This document shows positions 56,572 to 64,000 of a stretch of DNA of 64,000 nt, one piece after another. This DNA comes from Phycisphaeraceae bacterium (GTDB taxonomy: Bacteria; Planctomycetota; Phycisphaerae; Phycisphaerales; SM1A02): assembly GCA_019636735.1 (NCBI GenBank), contig JAHBWY010000010.1:1-64000 (forward strand). Direction: 5' to 3'. Under the pieces are notes generated by a model, which searched no databases, was not told the origin of the DNA, and saw nothing but the letters and a program-made list of their open reading frames with translations. The stretch's first letter is position 1, and each line of letters opens with the position of its first letter. The position numbers and the translations under genes were made by a program.

Positions 56572-59318
56572 GAGCGAGATCCCAGCGAGCCCATGATGGA
56601 GAGCAGTGTCGACTGCTGCCATCGCAGGCGTTCAATGGTCGATTCCATGGCGGCAAAGCGCGCGAGAAGGACGGTTCGTCGGCGCTCGATGGCCTGGTCA
56701 ATGCGATCGATGCGGGCGCTGGCGTTCCCCGCCACGCGCTCGAGCCGCGCGTCATCGCCATCGATCGCGCCGCTTCCGGGCTCGACGAGCGTGGCGAGCA
56801 GCGACTCGACTCGAGCGGAGAGCCCCTGCGGTCCCTCGATCATGGCGCGAACGCCGTCGGGGTCCGCCGCTACCGCCTCTTCGAGCGCCGCCTGGTTGAT
56901 GTTCACCCCGCCATTGGCGCCGAGCGTGATTCCGAGCGACGAGAGGCGTCGACCATCGGGGCCGAAGGTTCGGCCGACCAACGCGCGCAGGGCGTCGCGC
57001 ATGCGCGTGGCGAGGGAGTTTCCGTAGAGAGCGCCGCGTGTACCGGCCTCGGGATCAACGGCTGTTCCGCTGTGAAGCCCATTGAGGGCCGCGTTGAGCA
57101 GCGCGGCGAAGGAAGCAAGCGAGGTCTTCAGCGGCTGAAGCGACGCTTCGACCGCGATGAGAATGTTCTCACTGCTCTCGCCCTTCAACTCTAGGGCCAC
57201 TCCAGGGATGATGTCGTTCAGCATGTTCGACGCGCTCGTGACGAGCGTGCCGTTGCCATCCTGCGCGTTGACGAGCACCCGCGCGTCGCGCGCCTGGGTG
57301 ATGGTTGACCAGCCGAGATCAACGCCATCGATGGCGAGCTTCACACCGTGCCGCGCGCCAGTGTGAGACGCCGTGACCATCAACGCCGCGCTCCCGTCGT
57401 CATTGGTGACTATCTCCGAGGAGACGCCGGCGAATCCGTTGAGGAGGGCCGCGAGTTGCGCGGCGCTCTCGCTTCCAGTGAGCTTGAAGGCGACGCTTCG
57501 CGTGCCGTCGATTCGGCCGTTGAGAGAAGTGCCGGCGAGACCGAGTGCGGTCGCGGCATTGCCAGACTCATTGACGATGGAGAGCGGGCCGGTCGCTCCG
57601 GAGTGATCGATCACTTCCACAGCGTCACCGAGTGCGTTGATGGTGAGTGAGACCGGAAGCCCGGACTTGGCAATCGCTTGAGCGAGATCGGCGACCGTCA
57701 TGTCCTTGGACACGGCGATGAGAGCCGTGGCGCCCGAGGCTGCGGTGATGCGCAGAGATCCGGACGGAGTGTCGCTCGCGAAAGCGCTGAGCGAAGTCCC
57801 CCACCCGATGTCGGCCCTGCGGAGGTCACGCGATTGCAGAACGCCATTGGCGCTTGCGCCCGAGGAAGTGAGGGCGGCAAGACCCAGTGTCTCGGCGATG
57901 GTTCCACTTGCCTTGAGGACGCCGGGGCCCGGTGCGGTGTCCGCGAATCGCAGGCGTGTTCCGCTTGAGTCGACTGAGACGGAGATCGACATGCCGGGCA
58001 CAGTTGAGATCGCCTCGTGGATTCGAGCGATCAGCGACTGCACCGAGTCGACACCGCTGAAGTCATCGATGGTGATGCTGCGTCCAGCGCGATCCGAGAG
58101 CTTCAGCGAACCCGCAAGAACGAGGCCCGTGCCGCCTTCAAGCCGACTCAGCAGGACATCGTGCATGCCGACGATGAGTCGATCGCCATCCACGATTGTC
58201 GTCATCGTCGGGCCGTCACCTGGCGGGATGGATGAAGGCAGCCCAAGCGCGTGAATGACCCCCGGCTGCCCTGATGCGATTCCCGGAGGAGCGAGAAAGT
58301 GAATCTCGGAGGGAGTGGACGATGTGACTCGAAGGCGATCCCCGCCGGGTGCGATCGAGATCGTGAGCGCACCCCCGACTCCCGCAGAGGCCAGCGCCGC
58401 GTGCGTGCGCTCGATCACTTCGCCGAGCGTCTGCGCGCGGGGCGGCACACCCCCTGCCCCGGCGCCGAGATCGACGCTCACTTCCACTCCATCGACGGCG
58501 ATCACGAAGTCGGGTGCGCCATTGGTGATGGCGACACCACCACTCAGCGAGTGCAGCGGGGTCGACGCACTAAGCGTGGCAATCGTCTTGCCGACGAGGA
58601 GACCGCTCGCCGCGCTGCCGAGGATGCCGAGCGACGCGGCGGTAGCACCAGCGCCGAACTCCTGAATGAGCAAGGTGCCTGAGCCGCCCGAGAGATCGAC
58701 GATCTCGATCCCGCGACCGTCGGCACGAAGGCGCGCGTCGACGGAGATCGAAGATGCCTCGTTGATTGCACGGAGAACATCGTCAATGGTCTGTGCGTCG
58801 CGCAGATCGATGGTGGCCTTTGAGCCGCTTCGGTCCGTGATCCTGATTCGACCACGCTCGACTCCCGCGCCGCCGTTGAGAAGTGACAGCGAACGATCGT
58901 CGGTGAGCTGTCCCCCGCCGAAGCGGACGAGACCGCCGAGTGCGCCGAGCGCCGCGTTGGGATTGTCGATCGCGGCGGAGACGATGCGTGACGCGCTGGC
59001 CATCGAGCGAACGAGAATCGATGTGGAACCGATCGAGGCCGTGGCGCCGGTCATCAATGAGGCGACGATGGCGCTTGGATTCGAAGAAGAGATCGAAGTC
59101 GCGTTCAGGATCGAGGGCAGCGCGAGAGTGGACGCGCTGTTGCGAAGGGCAAGGAGCGAGGAGCGCGTCTGTTGAAGGGCGGCGCGGGTTTGGGCGATCT
59201 GCGCGAGGCGCTGCTGCAACGGAACGCGTCGCTGCGTCTCGGCCGCGAGCATCTGCTTGACGAGCGACGAGATGTCGAGTCCGCTCGCGATGCCGATTCC
59301 GGAGCCGATGCTGCTCAC
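56568..59318 (-). CDS. fliD: Flagellar hook-associated protein 2 / filament cap FliD
   Basis: FliD caps the flagellar filament and helps flagellin polymerise. The protein opens with the typical GIASGLDISSLVKQMLAAE coiled-coil N-terminus and ends with the long C-terminal helix (ARIDRIDQAIERRRTVLLAR FAAMESTIERL, shown in two parts). The middle is a series of repeated beta domains (for example RIRITDRSGSKATIDLRD, RSITIDDFSGVDSVQSLIAR, SLRITAASGATALIAVSKD), making the protein 916 residues, clearly longer than usual (400-700). It starts at GTG 59318 with GGAGG 10 bases upstream. Confidence 0.93.
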   Translation of the reverse strand: MSSIGSGIGIASGLDISSLVKQMLAAETQRRVPLQQRLAQIAQTRAALQQTRSSLLALRNSASTLALPSILNATSISSSNPSAIVASLMTGATASIGSTSILVRSMASASRIVSAAIDNPNAALGALGGLVRFGGGQLTDDRSLSLLNGGAGVERGRIRITDRSGSKATIDLRDAQTIDDVLRAINEASSISVDARLRADGRGIEIVDLSGGSGTLLIQEFGAGATAASLGILGSAASGLLVGKTIATLSASTPLHSLSGGVAITNGAPDFVIAVDGVEVSVDLGAGAGGVPPRAQTLGEVIERTHAALASAGVGGALTISIAPGGDRLRVTSSTPSEIHFLAPPGIASGQPGVIHALGLPSSIPPGDGPTMTTIVDGDRLIVGMHDVLLSRLEGGTGLVLAGSLKLSDRAGRSITIDDFSGVDSVQSLIARIHEAISTVPGMSISVSVDSSGTRLRFADTAPGPGVLKASGTIAETLGLAALTSSGASANGVLQSRDLRRADIGWGTSLSAFASDTPSGSLRITAASGATALIAVSKDMTVADLAQAIAKSGLPVSLTINALGDAVEVIDHSGATGPLSIVNESGNAATALGLAGTSLNGRIDGTRSVAFKLTGSESAAQLAALLNGFAGVSSEIVTNDDGSAALMVTASHTGARHGVKLAIDGVDLGWSTITQARDARVLVNAQDGNGTLVTSASNMLNDIIPGVALELKGESSENILIAVEASLQPLKTSLASFAALLNAALNGLHSGTAVDPEAGTRGALYGNSLATRMRDALRALVGRTFGPDGRRLSSLGITLGANGGVNINQAALEEAVAADPDGVRAMIEGPQGLSARVESLLATLVEPGSGAIDGDDARLERVAGNASARIDRIDQAIERRRTVLLARFAAMESTIERLRWQQSTLLSIMGSLGSRS

Positions 59319-59360
59319 GCCTTGGATGCCTCCATCTGCGGCCGCGGGTGAATCGGACGG

Positions 59361-59582
59361 TCATGCGGCGCGGGCCGTGCTCGCGTCGCGCCAGCGTGGG
59401 GTGCGACCCTCTTTGGCGGACAGGACCAAGAGGTCCCCCGCCCAGGCAGCGAGCACTCGACGAAACCGTCGACGAGCGTTGACGACGGTCTCGTCGAGCG
59501 CCGAAGCCTGCAGGAGGTTCATCGACAGTTGCGAGGGAGATCCGTTGAGGAACGCAGACTCGTTGTTCAGGTCGTGATCCAC
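59361..59582 (-). CDS. Possible small protein upstream of fliD (73 aa)
   Basis: An in-frame ORF from GTG 59582 lies 42 bases before fliD on the same strand. The product has a plausible helical part (LSMNLLQASALDETVVNARRR) and a basic end, but no recognisable family and no clear ribosome-binding site. Its position suggests a flagellar accessory gene; equally it may be noncoding. Confidence 0.4.
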   Translation of the reverse strand: MDHDLNNESAFLNGSPSQLSMNLLQASALDETVVNARRRFRRVLAAWAGDLLVLSAKEGRTPRWRDASTARAA

Positions 59583-59641
59583 GATGGTGATGCCATCGGC
59601 GGGCCGAGGGGTCGAGTTGAGTCGAAGGGGCCCGATACAAA

Positions 59642-59653
59642 AGTCTTATAACG
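59642..59653. repeat. Left arm of inverted repeat flanking parB
   Basis: AGTCTTATAACG here is the exact reverse complement of CGTTATAAGACT at 60946-60957. It is AT-rich in a GC-rich genome and lies about 137 bases before the parB start. Confidence 0.7.
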
Positions 59654-59751
59654 AGTATGTGATCGGCAAGAGAATGGGATCGACGCCAGAGCCACGGAGC
59701 AGCTGCCTTGTTATGATCCGAAGGTGTCGTTTCGCCATCGGCGTATGGCGA

Positions 59752-59767
59752 TGTTTCCCGTGGAACA
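59752..59767. promoter_or_regulatory. parS: parS-like site 1 (upstream of parB)
   Basis: TGTTTCCCGTGGAACA differs at two positions from the symmetrical parS consensus TGTTCCACGTGGAACA. It lies 22 bases upstream of the parB ATG, after a TATGAT -10-like hexamer at 59712-59717, so ParB binding could also repress its own promoter. Confidence 0.8.
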
Positions 59768-59789
59768 CACAAGAGATTGGAGATCTCGC

Positions 59790-60809
59790 ATGGATGCGAA
59801 GGAGTCGGTCGGCCGTCCATCGGTCACTCGTCGGCTTGGTCGTGGGCTTGGCTCGTTGATCCCCGTCGTTCCGACGGCGCCCGATCTTGGGTCATCTGGA
59901 GGATCGCATCTTGGGGCAGATGTTCCCCGTGGAACATCACGCCCAAGCAGCACTCCGTTGACGCAAGAGGATCAGGGTCCGAGGGTGCAGGATCTCGACA
60001 TCGACTCAATCGTTCCGAATCCTAACCAGCCGAGAGATACCTTCGAACAAGCGTCGATCGCCGAGCTTGCCGAGTCAATCAAGTCCGCTGGCTTGATTCA
60101 GCCGATTGTTGTTCGGCCAGTCGAGAGCGAGGATGGGCGACCGAGATACGAGCTGATTGCTGGCGAACGCCGCCTTCGAGCGTTCAGGAGCCTGGGTCGA
60201 TCGCGAATCCCCGCGATCGTTCGCCAGGTCAGCACCCAGGAATCCGCTCTACTCGCGCTCATCGAGAACATCCAGAGAGACGATCTGAACGCCGCCGAGC
60301 GAGCGTTTGGCTTACGGTCGATTGGAGAGGACTTTGGCCTGAACCACCAGCAGATCGCCGATGCCGTTGGATTGGATCGGGTCACGGTCACCAACTTGAT
60401 TCGAATCACCGAGCTCGACGGTCGCTCGCTCGACCTGGTCCGACACGGCAAGCTTTCCGCTGGCCACGCGCGGGCACTCCTCGGCATCAAGGATGTGGCT
60501 ACTAGGTCGCTGTTGGCCGACACTGCGATCATGGAAGAGTGGTCGGTACGCACACTTGAACGCGAGGTTCAACGGTCGTCCGATCGGGCTGAATCGAAGA
60601 GTGTTTCCCGTGGAACATCGCCTGCGCCGATTCGATCCGCCCATCTCTCTGCGATGGAGGATCAATTGAGTCGAACTTTGGGAACGCGGGTCCACCTCCA
60701 GCTTGGCCGTAAGAAGGGTGCTGGTCGCATGACCATCGAGTTCCACAGTCTCGAGCAATTTGACGGCATCCTCGCGAGGCTTGGCGTTCCGTCATCAGCC
60801 GCGCTGTGA
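59790..60809 (+). CDS. parB: Chromosome partitioning protein ParB (Spo0J)
   Basis: ParB binds parS, spreads as a CTP-dependent clamp and works with ParA and SMC in segregation of the origin region. ATG 59790 has GGAG 7 bases upstream and gives a 339-residue protein. Motifs: basic start RRLGRGLGSLIP (ParA-stimulating peptide), QPRDTF, the CTP-binding GERRLRAFRSLG and ENIQRDDLNAAERA, then a helix-turn-helix (NHQQIADAVGLDRVTVTNLI) and C-terminal dimer domain (LGTRVHLQLGRKKGAGRMTI). Two parS-like sites lie within the gene and encode V-P-R-G-T-S and V-S-R-G-T-S. parA is not adjacent. Assignment is secure. Confidence 0.97.
   Translation: MDAKESVGRPSVTRRLGRGLGSLIPVVPTAPDLGSSGGSHLGADVPRGTSRPSSTPLTQEDQGPRVQDLDIDSIVPNPNQPRDTFEQASIAELAESIKSAGLIQPIVVRPVESEDGRPRYELIAGERRLRAFRSLGRSRIPAIVRQVSTQESALLALIENIQRDDLNAAERAFGLRSIGEDFGLNHQQIADAVGLDRVTVTNLIRITELDGRSLDLVRHGKLSAGHARALLGIKDVATRSLLADTAIMEEWSVRTLEREVQRSSDRAESKSVSRGTSPAPIRSAHLSAMEDQLSRTLGTRVHLQLGRKKGAGRMTIEFHSLEQFDGILARLGVPSSAAL
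59921..59936. promoter_or_regulatory. parS: parS-like site 2 (inside parB)
   Basis: TGTTCCCCGTGGAACA differs at one position from the consensus TGTTCCACGTGGAACA. It lies in the linker between the N-terminal peptide and the CTPase domain, encoding V-P-R-G-T-S. Confidence 0.85.
60602..60617. promoter_or_regulatory. parS: parS-like site 3 (inside parB)
   Basis: TGTTTCCCGTGGAACA is identical to site 1 and lies in the linker before the C-terminal dimerisation domain, encoding V-S-R-G-T-S. Confidence 0.85.
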
Positions 60810-60945
60810 ACTCGGGAATCGGTTTGCACTCGGTGAACTGACGCGGTCAATCACGAATGCCATGTGAGCTTGGCCGCCAATGGCATGCATAGAGATCGCG
60901 GGGACGCGCAGCAGGCCACAAACCCCCCACGATACACCAGATAAC

Positions 60946-60957
60946 CGTTATAAGACT
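60946..60957. repeat. Right arm of inverted repeat flanking parB
   Basis: CGTTATAAGACT matches the left arm at 59642-59653 in inverted orientation. It overlaps a local symmetry (ATAACCGTTAT) and lies 6 bases before the stop of the convergent MBL-fold gene, in the 153-base gap after parB. Confidence 0.7.
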
Positions 60958-60962
60958 CTGGG

Positions 60963-62423
60963 TCAGATCGGCACTTGCGCGGTCAATCGAGGTGATGCGA
61001 CTTCAACGCCCTCGATCTCTCGGATCATCGGAGTGATGGTAGCTCGCGCACGCTCGACACCATGATTCAAGATCACCAATCCAGGAGCGGGGGACATGGA
61101 GTGGAGCCACTCAAGGAGCTCCGTCTGATCGGCGTGCCCGGAGAGACCCTCAACGCGCGTGCAGCTCGCTCGCACGATCAGTTCGTCCTCTCCAATCAGC
61201 ACTCGCTTCGCCTCATGCGCGAGGCCGTGGCCGAGGGTGCCCTCAATCTGGTGTCCGCTGAGTACGACTTCTGTCGTCGGGTCTTCAATGGCGCCCGCTA
61301 GGTGGTGGAGAATCGGCCCAGCATCACAGAAGCCGCTACCGGCGAGAATCACGGCGGCGCCGGGTTTGCGCTGCACCTTGAGCGAGTGCTTTCGTGAATA
61401 GAGGTAGTGCAGTTCGGGGAAGTGGAGCGGCGCCCCGCCATCAAGCACTTCCTGTCGCAGCGCATCAGCCAACAAGTCGGGGTGGCGCTGATGAAGCTCC
61501 GACGCAAAGACGGCCATCGCCGAGTCGACATACACGGGAAGCGAGTGGAGTCGTCCTCGTGCACGCAGTCGCGCGATGCGATGCAGCAACTGCTGCGCGC
61601 GCCCAACGCTGAAGGTCGGCATCAGCACTCGAGCTTCGTGCTCTGCGGCCCGCTCGAGAACCGCCCCCAGGATCTCTTCAATTTCGGCGATCGGACCGAA
61701 GCGCTTGGATCCGTTCGTGCACTCCATGACCACGACATCCGCGGCGGGCGGCGCGGCACGAGCGCGAAGGACCGTTTGTGATCGCGGCCCGAGATCACCG
61801 GAACAAAGCACACGGCGCACGCCGCCAGCCGGGCCCGCGGCGCACTCGACTTCCACCGAGGCAGAACCAAGGATGTGACTTGCATCGTGAAGCCGCACCC
61901 GCAGTCCCGGACGAATGTCGCGCCAGCGCCCATACCCGAGCGCTTCGATCTGCGCCGTGATGATGTCGGCATCGGCGTGATCGAAGATGACCGGCGGCTC
62001 GACCACTCTCGTCAGTCGCTCGATCACTTCCGCGGGCGGTGCCGGGTCGATCACCCGCGCGACGGGTGCCGTTCCCTTGCGAAACTCCTCGAGTCGCGTC
62101 GCCTGGAGCGAGGCTGAGCCGCGCAGAACTCGAGGCAGCAGTCGAGCCGTCGGCTCGGTGCAGAGCACGGGACCGCGGAATCCAAGTTGCGGCAGCATGC
62201 CGAGGCGACCGCAGTGATCGACATGGGCGTGGGTGACCACGACGGCATCAATGCGCGAAGCATCGAAGTCGGGCGGCTCGGCATTGCGCCACTCCTCCGC
62301 AATGTTCCCCTGGAAGAGCCCGAAGTCGATCAGCACACGGCCGGCGACGCACTCGATGAGGGTGCACGAGCCAGTGACCTCGCCCGCAGCGCCGAAGAGA
62401 GTGATGGTGGGCGAAGCGGACAC
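60963..62423 (-). CDS. MBL-fold beta-CASP ribonuclease/RNA-processing hydrolase
   Basis: The 486-residue protein has the metallo-beta-lactamase motif VVVTHAHVDHCGRLGMLPQL with the preceding LIDFGLFQG, further ligands in RLHDASHILGSASVEVE and VLCSGDLGPR, the beta-CASP elements (PTFSVGRAQQLLHRIAR, VYVDSAMAV, GAAVILAGSGFCDAG) and the final motifs LSGHADQTEL and LVILNHGVERA. It resembles Ysh1/CPSF73-like bacterial MBL proteins that cut RNA. The start appears to be GTG 62423 with no clear ribosome-binding site. It is convergent with parB. Confidence 0.9.
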   Translation of the reverse strand: MSASPTITLFGAAGEVTGSCTLIECVAGRVLIDFGLFQGNIAEEWRNAEPPDFDASRIDAVVVTHAHVDHCGRLGMLPQLGFRGPVLCTEPTARLLPRVLRGSASLQATRLEEFRKGTAPVARVIDPAPPAEVIERLTRVVEPPVIFDHADADIITAQIEALGYGRWRDIRPGLRVRLHDASHILGSASVEVECAAGPAGGVRRVLCSGDLGPRSQTVLRARAAPPAADVVVMECTNGSKRFGPIAEIEEILGAVLERAAEHEARVLMPTFSVGRAQQLLHRIARLRARGRLHSLPVYVDSAMAVFASELHQRHPDLLADALRQEVLDGGAPLHFPELHYLYSRKHSLKVQRKPGAAVILAGSGFCDAGPILHHLAGAIEDPTTEVVLSGHQIEGTLGHGLAHEAKRVLIGEDELIVRASCTRVEGLSGHADQTELLEWLHSMSPAPGLVILNHGVERARATITPMIREIEGVEVASPRLTAQVPI

Positions 62424-62477
62424 GGTGGAGGAACCGATGCGGGTGGCGACCGGTCCCTGAGGATAGCGGCAATGAAG

Positions 62478-62510
62478 AAGGGGTCGGCCGCTCCATGCAG
62501 CCGACCCCTT
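62478..62510 (-). terminator. Terminator-like hairpin after the metalloprotease gene
   Basis: A perfect 11-bp stem (AAGGGGTCGGC / GCCGACCCCTT) with an 11-base loop lies 26 bases past the stop at 62536, on the minus strand followed by CUUCUUCAUU, a weak U-rich tract. It would separate the metalloprotease from the MBL gene. Confidence 0.7.
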
Positions 62511-62535
62511 GAAGATTGCGAACGACCGCTCCGGC

Positions 62536-64000
62536 TCAGCCGGGCGTCCTGATCATCACGCTGTTGAGCGCCTTGTCAACGCGGGTCTTCAGATCGCTCA
62601 CATGGGCTGCGGTGTAGTCGTCCAGTTCTCCGCTTGCGGCTCGCTCGGAGAGGGCATCGAGCTTCTCTGAGAGCTGCCGCAGGTGCATGGATGCGAGCGT
62701 CTGCACGGCTCGCGGCATCGATCGTGGCGGGTTGACCATCAGGTCAATGAGCCGCGTGGTCAGGCCATCCTGAAGATTGCGGCGAAGGCTGCTGACCATG
62801 GGCTCACGACTCGTGAACTTCCCTTCGGGAGGAGTCTGAATCTCGGTGAAGCCAGCGTCGATGACGGTTCGGAACACCTCCGGCAGTGTCAGAGCATCTT
62901 CGTCGCCGGGCTTGCGCAGCTCGTTGTCGAAGACCTGCGTGAGCGTTCGGGGATTCATCAGGTACAGAAGCACGAATGACTGCACCTGGCCGATTCGATC
63001 GTGCAGGCTGAAGGCCTCATCGAAGTCACCCAGCGCGCCCCAGTGACGGTGCTTGTTCGTCGAGAGCTTGCGGACGACTTCCGGTCGAAGATCGAACGCC
63101 GAATCGGGGAATGAGTTCGCAATCAGGAAGGCGAGGGCCTCGCGCTGCTTCGCCGCATCGACGGGAACGAGTGGATCCCGACCTTCGCCGCCCTTGCGAT
63201 CTCGGTTGACATGCACACCGCCGACATATCGCGACGCGGTGCGGAGAGCGCCCAACTGCTGGCCCAGCAGCGTTTCGTAAGCGCGACGCAGCAGGTGCCA
63301 GCTCTCACCATCCTTGACCGCCTTGTCGAGCATCTTCGCACGCGCGGCCTTCACGACCTCCATGCGCTCCTCCGCCCAGGCGAGGGGATCGCTCGACAGA
63401 TCGAAGCGGGCCACGAGCGGATCGGGTCCGAGCGTGTCCTCGTCGGTGGCGAACTGGTACTCCGCCTTCATCGACTCATTCGCCATCTCCTTGACGCGCT
63501 TCTCATCGAATGAGTACCCGTACTCAATGGCCCAGAAGTCATAGGGTCCGATGGTGCTCGGCACCCAGTCGCCGCGAGGCTTGCCATCGACAGTGACTCG
63601 AATCGGGTTGTAATCCATCACGCTGCCGACCGAAGCCTCACCCGCGGCGTCGGCGTACTCATCGAGCGACTTCCACGCCGAGGCCTTGAAGTTGTGGCGA
63701 AGGCCGAGCGTGTGGCCGACCTCGTGCATCACGATCTCCTTGAGGATCAGGCCGAGGTAGCTCTCCGGCACACCGTCGAGCTGAGGGCCATCCTGTGCGA
63801 GATCGGGCATCATCGTCATGGCAAGCGAGGCCATCTCCATCTGCATCGCCTTGCCCGCGGCATACGAGCAGTAACGGTTCTGCTGCACGACGCGCGAATA
63901 GAGCCCCTCGTTCCGTCCGATGGTTGGGTCGCCGACGAGGTCAGCCTTCTGATCGTCGCTGAGGTGCGGATCGCTGAGCACGGCTTCACGCATCGGGTTG
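62536..64000 (-). CDS. Zinc-dependent metalloprotease (5' end beyond the window)
   Basis: The reading frame is open to the right edge, so the N-terminal part is missing. The visible 487 or so residues contain the zincin motif HEVGHTLGLRHN, followed after about 30 residues by SVMDYNPIR with the Met-turn, and a long helical C-terminal domain. The arrangement matches large DUF5117-type zinc metalloproteases known in Planctomycetota and Bacteroidota, which are exported. The ATG at 63993 is not the start because upstream codons (N-P) continue the same frame. A terminator-like hairpin follows. Confidence 0.85.
   Translation of the reverse strand, partial: NPMREAVLSDPHLSDDQKADLVGDPTIGRNEGLYSRVVQQNRYCSYAAGKAMQMEMASLAMTMMPDLAQDGPQLDGVPESYLGLILKEIVMHEVGHTLGLRHNFKASAWKSLDEYADAAGEASVGSVMDYNPIRVTVDGKPRGDWVPSTIGPYDFWAIEYGYSFDEKRVKEMANESMKAEYQFATDEDTLGPDPLVARFDLSSDPLAWAEERMEVVKAARAKMLDKAVKDGESWHLLRRAYETLLGQQLGALRTASRYVGGVHVNRDRKGGEGRDPLVPVDAAKQREALAFLIANSFPDSAFDLRPEVVRKLSTNKHRHWGALGDFDEAFSLHDRIGQVQSFVLLYLMNPRTLTQVFDNELRKPGDEDALTLPEVFRTVIDAGFTEIQTPPEGKFTSREPMVSSLRRNLQDGLTTRLIDLMVNPPRSMPRAVQTLASMHLRQLSEKLDALSERAASGELDDYTAAHVSDLKTRVDKALNSVMIRTPG

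Noticed and set aside
59583..59789. Replication origin oriC before parB
   Set aside because: No DnaA-box cluster (TTATCCACA-like) and no AT-rich unwinding element were seen; parS-like sites only suggest that the origin may be near.
59584..59859. Plus-strand ORF of 91 aa overlapping the parB start
   Set aside because: Runs out of frame over parS site 1 and the parB N-terminus; no sensible composition or ribosome-binding site.

Overview
The window is 64 kb of GC-rich, densely coding DNA, carrying about 43 protein genes with short spacers and many 1-4 base start/stop overlaps. The gene content suggests a Planctomycetota bacterium, most likely class Phycisphaerae. Pointers are: a secreted protein with a Pro-Ala-Pro-Gly / hydrophobic / Arg-rich sorting tail (PEP-CTERM-like), three OprO/OprP-type porins with long N-terminal coiled coils, zinc-ribbon membrane proteins, a PurS-PurL fusion, vWA/glutamine-amidotransferase-like membrane proteins, flagellar genes, and signal peptides and lipoboxes implying a periplasm and outer membrane. 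This taxonomic call is inference from gene families; no rRNA or tRNA gene was seen.

Layout. 0.1-9 kb (minus strand): trpD, a Pro-rich TPR lipoprotein, nfo (endonuclease IV), a Gfo/Idh/MocA oxidoreductase and a collagen-like protein with a C-terminal S74-type chaperone domain, closely packed as if one operon; then a zinc-ribbon membrane protein coupled to purQ. 9-18.6 kb: the PurS-PurL fusion and three paralogous porins, two followed by strong Rho-independent terminators with related hairpins. 18.7-29.4 kb: radA, a small 75-residue protein, a large vWA membrane protein, a lone nuoH, folK and carB. 29.6-33 kb: an STN-domain secreted protein, two tiny overlapping repeat ORFs, a PEP-CTERM-like protein and a very basic hypothetical protein. 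33-40.4 kb: an M50 protease with CBS domains, a PlsC-type acyltransferase, an ABC-F ATPase, ruvA, a mannose-1-phosphate guanylyltransferase, ruvX and 6-phosphogluconolactonase.

40.5-52.8 kb is the most unusual part. Eight minus-strand genes, mostly joined by overlapping or abutting stop/start codons, encode a zinc-ribbon P-loop GTPase, a membrane-anchored GAP1-N2-like (GTPase-associated) protein, a 984-residue membrane-anchored coiled-coil protein, a polytopic membrane protein, a MotA/TolQ/ExbB-type proton-channel protein, two paralogous single-TM coiled-coil proteins with an ExbD-like C-terminal fold pattern, and a lipoprotein. A membrane-anchored vWA-domain gene is transcribed divergently. 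I read this as one membrane machine that may couple a GTPase switch to a proton-driven stator-like complex. Its biological role (conflict/defence, envelope maintenance or surface organisation) cannot be decided from sequence.

52.8-64 kb: xylA, a membrane protein, a YceI-family protein, fliS and fliD, a possible small gene, then parB with three parS-like 16-mers in and just before the gene and a 12-bp inverted repeat flanking the whole parB unit, an MBL-fold beta-CASP nuclease, and a zinc metalloprotease cut off by the right edge.
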